Shown here: piece by piece, positions 17,787-24,634 of the stretch
Position numbering within the stretch: the first letter of the stretch is position 1
Layout of the letters: each line of letters opens with the position of its first letter
From: Reichenbachiella ulvae
GTDB lineage: Bacteria; Bacteroidota; Bacteroidia; Cytophagales; Cyclobacteriaceae
Assembly: GCF_025833875.1 (NCBI RefSeq)
Contig: NZ_JAOYOD010000001.1
Location: 4,666,501-4,730,500, forward strand
Reading direction: 5' to 3'
Length of the DNA: 64,000 bases
Translations under genes and position numbers: made by a program
Notes under the pieces: model-generated
The model's input: the letters and a program-made list of their open reading frames with translations, nothing else
What the model was told of the DNA's origin: nothing
The model's database searches: none

Positions 17787-18460
17787 TTCTTTTGGCTAAT
17801 GGTAAAGAAAACACTGGCATCCCTAGAATATAGATTCCATTTGTCAATTTTAACTTGAAGGTAAGCTATGATCCAAAAAAATAACCCTTTAAATCTATAA
17901 TGCAAATTAGGGGAAAAACCATCTTGAAATAATTGGAGTCCGCTAGCTGCTAAGCCCATCAATCCATAGGTATGTGTGGTTTCGAATTGATTATCAGAAA
18001 GTAATTTTTCTAGACCATCTTTTGTCCACCTCCAATAGTCTGTAGGGTCTGGGTGATACTTCCAGTGACCATGTGTCGAAAGTAATAGCTTGCCATCTTT
18101 TTTTAAGACTCTAAAGCATTCGGATAGGTACTCTTCAGGGGAGACTACATGCTCTAAAACCTGAGTGGAAATAATATAGTCAACTGTATTGTCCCTCATT
18201 GGGATTTTACCCGACTCGAAATAGATGTCTGCATCCTCATTGCCTTCAAAATCAACTCCCAGATATTTACATTTAGTTTCATATAAGCGTCTATACGGCA
18301 TGTTTCCACAGCCAAAATCCAACATGGTTGAGTTGGGTTGAATGTTTTCTAATATTTCTTCGTTAACTAATCTGAGTAGGCTTAGGATATAATATCTGCT
18401 TGAATTTTTCTTCGGATAAAGTCTTTCTCCTCTTTCCTTATGTTTGTGTATACCACTCAT
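17783..18460 (-). CDS. Class I SAM-dependent methyltransferase
   Basis: 225 residues. Motif I is TMLDFGCGNMPYR (45-57), strand 2 ends YLGVDFEGNED, and the motif IV region is VDYIISTQVLEHVVSPEEYL, a Methyltransf_11 pattern. Near the C-terminus LQLFQDGFSPNLHYRFKGLF suggests a hydrophobic helix that could hold it at the membrane. Its start lies 23 bp inside the wzt-like gene, so the two are translationally coupled. In Wzm/Wzt systems a methyltransferase near wzt can terminate chain growth, which is a reasonable but untested guess here. Confidence 0.85.
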   Translation of the reverse strand: MSGIHKHKERGERLYPKKNSSRYYILSLLRLVNEEILENIQPNSTMLDFGCGNMPYRRLYETKCKYLGVDFEGNEDADIYFESGKIPMRDNTVDYIISTQVLEHVVSPEEYLSECFRVLKKDGKLLLSTHGHWKYHPDPTDYWRWTKDGLEKLLSDNQFETTHTYGLMGLAASGLQLFQDGFSPNLHYRFKGLFFWIIAYLQVKIDKWNLYSRDASVFFTISQKK

Positions 18461-19694
18461 TCTCCTGATAATAAATTGCAGACCCCTGTTTCCAGTAATA
18501 GTCTCTTACACTGTTTTCTCGTTGTACCTCAAAGTGAATCTTTTCTTGCACCTTGTCAAAGCCGATTTTCGATTTTGCATCTGCTAAGAAGACGCTTAAG
18601 GAATATTTGCCTGGATATAACTGAATAGATTCAATTATATTTTTAAGTTTCACTTTCCCCTTTGTGTTTCCAAATGTTTGTTCTTCACTTAAAATCAAGT
18701 TATGTATTATGTTGTTACCTTCTGAATCCCTGATTTGATAGGAGAAAGCAGCATTCTCCATTGGTTCATCGATATGCAATTCACTTTCTAGTGTCATTTT
18801 TTCTCCCATCATAATGCAACCGTGTTTTGAATCCAGATTGAGCTTTATACTATGAATAAAGTTACCTTCCCTTTTCTCAGATTGGAATGTATTTATCAGA
18901 TCTGTTTCATTAATATGTTTTGCAATTACTTTTTCAACAGGAGCACTCATTGATACCTTTCCTTGTTCAAGAAGAATTCCACTCTTACATAATTTTCTTA
19001 TGCTCGCCATATTATGACTCACAAACAACACCGTTCTCCCTTCTCCCTTACTCACGTCTTGCATTTTGCCGATGGCTTTCTTTTGGAACTCGGCGTCTCC
19101 TACAGCGAGGACTTCATCGACGATGAGTATTTCGGGCTCCAGGTGGGCGGCTATGGCGAATCCCAGGCGCACGGTCATCCCTGAGGAGTAGCGTTTGACA
19201 GGGGTGTCCAGGTACTTGGCTACTCCGGCGAACTCCACGATTTCGTCGAGTTTGGCTCGGATCTCATGGCGGTTCATGCCCATGATGGTGCCGTTCATGA
19301 AGATGTTTTCGCGTCCGGTCATCTCTGGGTGAAAGCCTGTTCCTACCTCTAGCAGTGAGGCGATGCGACCTTTGGCTTTGATGCTGCCCGTAGTGGGACT
19401 GGTGACCTTGGAGAGAATTTTAAGCAGCGTGGATTTGCCCGCGCCATTTTTGCCAATGATGCCGAGTACTTCTCCCTGTTTCACTTCGAAGTTGATGTCT
19501 TGTAGTGCCCAGACGTATTCGCTGTTTCCTTTGACTGCCCGATCGTTGGCTTCCCCGATTTTGAGATAGGGGTCTTCCTTGCCTCGGATTTGGTGCCACC
19601 AGCGGTTGAGGTCGTGGCTGATGGTGCCCGTGCCGATCTGGCCCAGTCGGTATTGCTTGGAGAGGTTTTCTACTTTGATGGCAATGTCGCTCAT
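18438..19694 (-). CDS. wzt: Polysaccharide ABC transporter ATP-binding protein (Wzt-like)
   Basis: 418 residues. The ATPase domain has Walker A GKNGAGKS (81-88), signature YSSGMTVRLG (169-178), Walker B ILIVDEVLAVGD (189-200) and switch His in LFVSHNMAS. The N-terminal stretch WWHQIRGKEDP followed by an insertion before the core is typical of O-antigen and capsule exporters of the Wzt/TagH family. The C-terminal 150 residues (from about 265) look like the Wzt beta-sandwich that binds the glycan's terminal modification. That domain is also present in chain-end-recognising transporters, which fits the methyltransferase genes directly downstream. It partners the permease at 19699-20550 (4-bp gap). 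Confidence 0.93.
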   Translation of the reverse strand: MSDIAIKVENLSKQYRLGQIGTGTISHDLNRWWHQIRGKEDPYLKIGEANDRAVKGNSEYVWALQDINFEVKQGEVLGIIGKNGAGKSTLLKILSKVTSPTTGSIKAKGRIASLLEVGTGFHPEMTGRENIFMNGTIMGMNRHEIRAKLDEIVEFAGVAKYLDTPVKRYSSGMTVRLGFAIAAHLEPEILIVDEVLAVGDAEFQKKAIGKMQDVSKGEGRTVLFVSHNMASIRKLCKSGILLEQGKVSMSAPVEKVIAKHINETDLINTFQSEKREGNFIHSIKLNLDSKHGCIMMGEKMTLESELHIDEPMENAAFSYQIRDSEGNNIIHNLILSEEQTFGNTKGKVKLKNIIESIQLYPGKYSLSVFLADAKSKIGFDKVQEKIHFEVQRENSVRDYYWKQGSAIYYQENEWYTQT

Positions 19695-19698
19695 ATCT

Positions 19699-20550
19699 TT
19701 ACACCGTATCCATGAAACTTCTTTCGGTCTTATTAAACACTAAGATACCGATAATCAAAATGAAAAAGGTCACTAACGCATCATAGCCTAGCAATTGCCA
19801 GTTGAGTTGACCGGAACCCAGGAAGGCATACCTAAAGGTTTCGACGATACCCGACATGGGGTTGGCCATGATGATCCATTGGTATTTTTCGGGAATGGTG
19901 GACAGGGGATAAATCACAGGAGTGGCATACATCAGCAGTTGGATCCCGAACTGTAATAGAAAAACAAGGTCTCTGTATTTGGTGGTCAAAGAAGTGATCA
20001 GCATGCCCGCGCCCAGGCCTAAGGCAGCCATCAGTAGAATGAGGAAGGGCAGCAGCAAGAGGGCCATGTTCGGTGCAGCACTGGTGCCACTCCATAGGTA
20101 GTAGAGCAGAATCAGTACAAAGAGCAGCAATTGAATCCCGAATTTGACCAGATTGGAAATGACAATGCTCAAAGGAGTAATCAATCTCGGGAAATGCACT
20201 TTGCCAAAAATGGCCTGGTTGTCCTTGAATACGGTTGAGGTTTTGTTGAAGCACTCGGAGAAGTAGTTCCAGGCAGTGACTCCACTCATGTAGAAGAGCA
20301 GTTGGGGCATGCCATCGGTGGAGATCTTTGCGACATTGCCAAAGATCAGCATATAAGTCAGGGTAGTAAAAATGGGCTGAATGAAGAACCACAGTGGACC
20401 CAGGATGGTCTGCTTGTAATAGGTGACAAAGTCCCTTTTGACAAACATACGCAGGAGGTCACGGTATTTCCATATCTCTCCCAGATGCACATCGAGCAAG
20501 CCTCTCTCAGGCAATATGACCGTGTCCCACTCTTCTTTTGCTTTGCTCAT
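19699..20550 (-). CDS. wzm: Polysaccharide ABC transporter permease (Wzm-like)
   Basis: 283 residues, ABC-2 type. An N-terminal amphipathic region (LGEIWKYRDLLRMFVKRDFV) precedes about six membrane helices (TILGPLWFFIQPIFTTLTYM, LVKFGIQLLLFVLILLYYLW, LLLLPFLILLMAALGLGAGM, FGIQLLMYATPVIYPLS). The FVKRDFVTYYKQTILGPLWF segment is characteristic of Wzm/KpsM/TagG permeases. It forms the inner-membrane channel for a lipid-linked glycan finished in the cytoplasm. It is the first gene of the overlapping run; the ISAs1-type insertion ends 153 bp upstream of its start. Confidence 0.93.
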   Translation of the reverse strand: MSKAKEEWDTVILPERGLLDVHLGEIWKYRDLLRMFVKRDFVTYYKQTILGPLWFFIQPIFTTLTYMLIFGNVAKISTDGMPQLLFYMSGVTAWNYFSECFNKTSTVFKDNQAIFGKVHFPRLITPLSIVISNLVKFGIQLLLFVLILLYYLWSGTSAAPNMALLLLPFLILLMAALGLGAGMLITSLTTKYRDLVFLLQFGIQLLMYATPVIYPLSTIPEKYQWIIMANPMSGIVETFRYAFLGSGQLNWQLLGYDALVTFFILIIGILVFNKTERSFMDTV

Positions 20551-20680
20551 TGATAGTTGACCACAAAATCGAAGCGCTGCATTTACGCCTCTACTCCGGC
20601 TAATAATGTTTTGATAATGTTCAAAGTTAAACCGCCGAGGGTCAATGGCAAAGGGGATGGCTTAGATTTATGGGGAGAAC

Positions 20681-20703
20681 ACCCCCCAAGCCCCCCTCAG
20701 GGG
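20681..20703. repeat. Palindromic intergenic repeat split by the insertion sequence
   Basis: CACCCCCCAAGCCCCCCTCAGGGG, read on the minus strand as CCCCTGAGGGG...GGGGGTG, is the same repeat style as 7519-7545 and 21957-21981. The element at 20704-21857 has inserted within its palindromic CCCCTCAGGGG core, which resumes at 21858. Confidence 0.7.
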
Positions 20704-21857
20704 CAGGGCTGTTGCATTCTAAAAAATGGATTAACTTGAAAATTAAAAATGGCATCAGAAAGTATCATTTGGTATTTAGGAAAAGTGAAGGATCACAGGC
20801 GTGGTGCGGGTCAGCGACATTCTCTGGAATTGGTACTGGTCATCGTGCTGATGTCGGTAATGAGCGGCTACTATGGTTATCGTGCTATTGGAGATTTTAT
20901 AGAAAGAAATAGAGAGAACTTATTGTCTACTTTTCAGCCCAAACAAGACAGATTACCGACTTTTTATACTATTCGAAGAGTGTTGATGGGATTGGATTTT
21001 GATTCCTTTTCTCATCAATTCTATCAGTGGAGTAAAGCCTATGTTTCGATAGAGTCTGGAGAGTGGCTTAGTGTAGATGGCAAGGCCATCGGTGGTACAA
21101 TGAGTGATTATTCAAAGTCGTATCAGAATTTCATCAATCTAGTGACCGTATTCGTTTCCAGACAGAAAATGGTATTAGCCAATGGAGAAGTCATTAACTC
21201 AAAAGAGAGTGAAATACCTGTAGTTCGTCAATTAATAGAGATGCTGGATCTCAAAGATGTGGTCTTTACTATGGATGCTCTTCATTGTCAAAAAAAACGG
21301 TAGAAGTGATTATAGCTAGTGGAAATAATTATGTAATTGGAGTGAAGAAAAATCAAAAGACACTCTACCAGAGCATCGAAAAGTGTGCCCAAGAAAAGCC
21401 TATAGGTTATTATTCTCAGCTAGAGAGAAACAAAGGAAGAATAGAAAATAGAGATGTAACAGTGTTCAATTTGCCAGAGGAAATAAAAAAACAATGGACT
21501 GGTGCACAACACGGCATCAAAATTAGAAGAGAAGTAAAAGTCAATGGACGCTACAGGGAAGAAAACGCGTATTATTTAAGCAGCATAAAGAATGGAAGTG
21601 CATTATTATACAACTATGGGATAAGGAATCATTGGCACATTGAAAACAGTCTACACTGGACCAAAGATGTAACGATGAAAGAAGATGCCTCTAAAATCAG
21701 ATTAGGCAACGCTCCATCAATTATATCCACGCTTAAAAATGGTGCAATGAATATATTTAGAAAACAAGGCATGAATCAAATAGCAAAGGCCACCAGACTG
21801 GTAGCCAATGATATTGAGACTCTAAACAAACTAATCAATTAGAATGCAACAGCCCTG
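20704..21857 (+). mobile_element. ISAs1-family insertion sequence, complete ends
   Basis: The ends are a 17-bp perfect inverted repeat: CAGGGCTGTTGCATTCT at 20704-20720 and its complement at 21841-21857. The identity continues for three bases outside on each side because the target is itself palindromic. A 10-bp direct repeat CCCTCAGGGG flanks both sides (20694-20703 and 21858-21867), the target duplication. Total 1,154 bp. The encoded transposase is ISAs1-like, and the end sequence and duplication size fit that family. It lies between the wzm-like gene and the phytase gene, in a palindromic intergenic repeat. Confidence 0.93.
20749..21842 (+). pseudogene. ISAs1-family DDE transposase, frame broken at A8 run
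   Basis: The first frame (20749-21303, 184 residues, MASESIIWYLGKVKDHRRGA...) ends at a TAG just past CAAAAAAAACGG. The homologous sequence continues in the -1 frame to 21842 (TVEVIIASGNNYVIGVKKNQ...). Joined at the A8 run (21290-21297) they give about 365 residues, the normal ISAs1 size. The catalytic set is recognisable: Asp in WLSVDGKAI, Asp in FTMDALHCQK and Glu in DVTMKEDASKIR. The run provides an A-AAA-AAA slippery heptamer (21291-21297) in the right phase, so either a -1 ribosomal frameshift restores the protein or a one-base deletion has killed it. ISAs1 elements normally use one uninterrupted frame, which favours a mutation or sequencing error. Confidence 0.88.
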
Positions 21858-21956
21858 CCCTCAGGGGGGGATTTGATTTGTGTTGGGCTAGTTTTTGTGT
21901 TATTCAATTGGTGTTTGTTTATGTGACTAAAGTTCGCTTGAAGCACGATCTAGTGT

Positions 21957-21981
21957 CCCCTTGAGGGGATTATAGGGGTGT
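21957..21981. repeat. CCCCTTGAGGGG intergenic repeat
   Basis: CCCCTTGAGGGG followed by ATTATAGGGGTGT matches the layout at 7519-7545 and, inverted, at 20681-20703. The rest of 21858-22090 has no recognisable gene. Confidence 0.65.
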
Positions 21982-22090
21982 TTTTTCTAAAGTGGTTGGA
22001 ATCAAATCAGTAGAAAGGTGGATTAGGTCACTTTTTCAATTTTGATTGGTTAAGGTCCAAGCGGACGCTTGAACCAGAATAGGGCAATTG

Positions 22091-22141
22091 AGGCTGTCTC
22101 AAAAGGCTCAACATTACAATGAAAATCTTTTGAGACGGCCT
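22091..22141. terminator. Hairpin downstream of the phytase gene
   Basis: AGGCTGTCTCAAAAG (22091-22105) and CTTTTGAGACGGCCT (22127-22141) form a 15-bp stem with one wobble, 16 bp past the phytase stop. It is placed like a terminator, but on the minus strand no T tract follows. GAGGCTGTCTCAAAAG is also the style of transposon-end remnants, so its origin is open. Confidence 0.55.
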
Positions 22142-22156
22142 TTTGTAGAGTATTCA

Positions 22157-23257
22157 TCAATTCTGAGTCAATTCTTGAGACTCTGTGCTGTCCTGAATAG
22201 CTTGCTCCAGGTCGCGCCAGTCGTAGATTTCGAAAGTGCGGTTGTCGGACATGGCGACAAAGATTCCTTTCGGGAAGTCTGCGTTGAAGGCCACAGGAGA
22301 CACTTCTGATCCATCACTTTCGACCACCTGCATGGGCAAGACGGTGATCAAGTTATGCTGATGAGGATTGCTGGAACTGCCTTCTCTTGGGTAGACATGA
22401 AAGCGTCTGTTTTGCTGGTCTGAGATGAGGATGTATCCGCTCTTCTCACCCGTTGGGTAGATGGAAATACCCTCTCTGTCTTCGGTGAAGTTCTCCAGTC
22501 CGAAAAGTGCGAGTTCCTCATTGCCCTTGTTAGGATCAGCATAGTATTTGCGGATGCCGTAGAGTTCGTCTGAGTAGTAGATGTAGCCTGCTTCAGCGTC
22601 AACTGCGATGGCTTCTATTTCTCCATCTCCCCCGCTGAATTTCCCAAACTTGCGAACCAGTTGACTTTTGACTGTGCCGTTTTCAGCATAGAGCAAATAT
22701 TGGTATAGATACCCTTCAGTAGGGGCATTCTCACCTTTTCGGCTCACGATGGCGAAGATCGAATCGTCTGCTCTTTTGTAGAGGGCTACTCCCATGACCA
22801 GGCGGTTTTCGCTGTCTTCGAAGACTGGTAGTCCGCCTCCATCGATGGGATTCATGTCAGGCAAGCTGAAGACTCTGATTTGCTCTTTGCCCCGCTCTGA
22901 GAACACGGCTATATCCGTCTGCTGCGTGCTATCCAGTTGAAAGCCATAGGCGATATCGACGTTGTTTGGGCGATCGATGTTGGAGATGCGCCTGTCAGCG
23001 ATTTCATTTCCCTGAAGGTCAAAAACAAATACGCCTCCCTGGCCGTCATCGCCTTTGTCCGTTCCGAGAATCAGGGACTGAGCTGGGTCACTGGGGTGAA
23101 TCCAGATGGCAGGATCGTCACTGTCGTAGTTGACCGAATCGGTTACGTATTTGGGTTGAATGCGGGTAATTTCGCTTTGTGTTTCGGCTGTTTTAGAGGA
23201 TGGTAGGCAGGAAGTTGCCAATCCCAGGCCGAGTATATATATGATGTTTTTATTCAT
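22157..23257 (-). CDS. Beta-propeller phytase (3-phytase) lipoprotein
   Basis: 366 residues. A lipoprotein signal (LGLATSC, Cys at 17) precedes the propeller. Family hallmarks are DSDDPAIWIHPSDPAQSLIL (first blade, calcium and phosphate ligands), GTDKGDDGQGGVFVFDL, FGKFSGGDGEIEAIAVD and EDREGISIYPTGEKSGYILI. Beta-propeller phytases hydrolyse calcium-phytate stepwise and need Ca2+ both structurally and in the active site. A lipid anchor would hold it at the outer membrane or in the periplasm. The next genes upstream (an acidic lipoprotein, then a TonB-dependent receptor) point to import of phytate or its products. Confidence 0.93.
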   Translation of the reverse strand: MNKNIIYILGLGLATSCLPSSKTAETQSEITRIQPKYVTDSVNYDSDDPAIWIHPSDPAQSLILGTDKGDDGQGGVFVFDLQGNEIADRRISNIDRPNNVDIAYGFQLDSTQQTDIAVFSERGKEQIRVFSLPDMNPIDGGGLPVFEDSENRLVMGVALYKRADDSIFAIVSRKGENAPTEGYLYQYLLYAENGTVKSQLVRKFGKFSGGDGEIEAIAVDAEAGYIYYSDELYGIRKYYADPNKGNEELALFGLENFTEDREGISIYPTGEKSGYILISDQQNRRFHVYPREGSSSNPHQHNLITVLPMQVVESDGSEVSPVAFNADFPKGIFVAMSDNRTFEIYDWRDLEQAIQDSTESQELTQN

Positions 23258-23319
23258 GGTTTTAAATATTAAATGTGGTTGTTTAAGCTTTTATCAAAAG
23301 TCTTAAAGCCTCTACTACT

Positions 23320-23391
23320 TGTCACACTGAGTTTATCGAAGTGTCTGCCTGCAACTAGCAGCAAAGCTTCGAGGGCCTCAGCTTGACAGCA
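23320..23391. repeat. Imperfect inverted intergenic repeat (TCACACTGAG...TCGAAG type)
   Basis: GTCACACTGAGTTTATCGAAG (about 23320-23340) and CTTCGAGGGCCTCAGCTTGAC (about 23368-23388) pair as an imperfect inverted repeat between the phytase and lipoprotein genes. From family knowledge, palindromes of this CTTCGA...CTCAG...GAC style are common intergenic elements in this phylum. Confidence 0.55.
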
Positions 23392-23417
23392 ATATGACTT
23401 TTGAATCAAGCTCTTTA

Positions 23418-24401
23418 TTAGTCTCTAATTAAAGTGAAAGATTGAGATCCAGCGAAGAGTTCGTCTCCTTCTTCGTAGTGGTCTTCGTCGATCACCAGGG
23501 TGAAGGTGAGAGTGGCATCCTCCGCAGTGCCTAGTTCGTATTCCGCCTCGATGATGAAGTCCAATTCTTCTCCATCTTCAGTGAAATAGGATTCCTCCAT
23601 TTCTAGCTCGCCATCTTCAGCATCGTATTCTGCTTCGATCTCCACGATCAGGTTTTCCATCTCGGTTTCGATCTCACCAATTTTACATTTGCTTACTTCT
23701 TCCTCTTCGTTTAGCTCTACTTCGATTTTCACCTCTTCAAATTCGAACTCAAACTTTACTTCGCCAGAAATATCAGCGAAAGTGAGCTCAGCCAAATCCG
23801 AAGAGATAGGCCCGAAGACTTCCTGAAAGGCTTCTAGCTCTTCCTGGGAACCGATTTCCAGCAACCATTCGCCGGCCAGGTCATTGTCCAGTATCTCGTA
23901 TTCGAAAGTATTGACAGTAGAGAATAGCACCTCATCGGCTGATTCAATCTGCGTGATGCTCAGGCTGAATTGACTGTCCTCGTTGGCATCATCACCAGAT
24001 TCATTCATCAAAACGACGATTTCGAATTCTTCTGGGACAGTACCCATGTCTTCGTCCACTGGGATGGTGATGGTGTTGGCTGTAAAAGCAATCTCACGCT
24101 CAAACTCGCAATCATCCTCTTCATAGACATATAAGATTTCGTCTATCGCAGCACCTGCATAGTCTCCCTCTCCAGTCAGCTCATAGCTGAGTGTGATGGG
24201 CTGAGCAGGTAGATCGCCGATATAATCTGCAAAGGCGATTTCGATCCCATAATCTTCGGCATCTGCCAAATCAGCTCCTTCTTCGTCGATTTCCAAACGG
24301 AATGGGAAATTGTCGTCCTGAATGTTGACTTCAGGTTCGTTGAGGGCACAGGAGGAGATGAGGCCTGCGAGTGCCAGTATATGTATGTTTTTAATTTTCA
24401 T
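23418..24401 (-). CDS. Highly acidic lipoprotein with Calx-beta-like N-terminal domain
   Basis: 327 residues, no recognised full-length family. A lipoprotein signal (LAGLISSC, Cys at 18) is followed by about 150 residues laid out like a Calx-beta domain (ITLSYELTGEGDYAGAAIDE, then ITIPVDEDMGTVPEEFEIVV, ending FEYEILDND). The rest is beta-rich and extremely rich in Glu and Asp (FEFEFEEVKIEVELNEEEEV). Calx-beta domains bind Ca2+, and the neighbouring phytase family needs Ca2+, so binding of calcium or calcium-phytate is a plausible but untested role. It lies between the phytase (160 bp) and the TonB-dependent receptor (233 bp), all on the same strand. Confidence 0.72.
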   Translation of the reverse strand: MKIKNIHILALAGLISSCALNEPEVNIQDDNFPFRLEIDEEGADLADAEDYGIEIAFADYIGDLPAQPITLSYELTGEGDYAGAAIDEILYVYEEDDCEFEREIAFTANTITIPVDEDMGTVPEEFEIVVLMNESGDDANEDSQFSLSITQIESADEVLFSTVNTFEYEILDNDLAGEWLLEIGSQEELEAFQEVFGPISSDLAELTFADISGEVKFEFEFEEVKIEVELNEEEEVSKCKIGEIETEMENLIVEIEAEYDAEDGELEMEESYFTEDGEELDFIIEAEYELGTAEDATLTFTLVIDEDHYEEGDELFAGSQSFTLIRD

Positions 24402-24634
24402 TTTGTTTTTTGTTAGTTGAACCCAGCAGAATTCAAGATAGAATCCTGCTACATATAACCTTTATTGTCCTCAAGCCGGACTGGCTCTTCATTTTTTCAT
24501 TGCCAAAAAACGAAGCAAAAAGGCTAGAAAATTTCAGACTCGCTGCGCTCAAACAAGTGAAATTTTCGACTGACCGTAAGAGCATTGATGCTATGTCTGA
24601 CTCAAGTAGTCTTTCCACTTTAAGAACTTTCCAC
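24402..24634. repeat. Gene-free spacer resembling a dispersed intergenic repeat
   Basis: The stretch CATTGCCAAAAAACGAAGCA followed by GGCTAGAAAATTTCAGAC and CGCTGCGCTCAAACAAG (about 24497-24560) is of a kind often found between genes in Bacteroidota (family knowledge). It is not seen elsewhere in this window. The reading frames that cross it are extensions of antisense frames over the receptor gene and are not called. Confidence 0.4.

Noticed and set aside
19832..20392. 186-residue minus-strand frame rich in His and Cys
   Set aside because: Alternative frame of the wzm-like permease gene; composition is typical of a shadow of membrane-helix codons.
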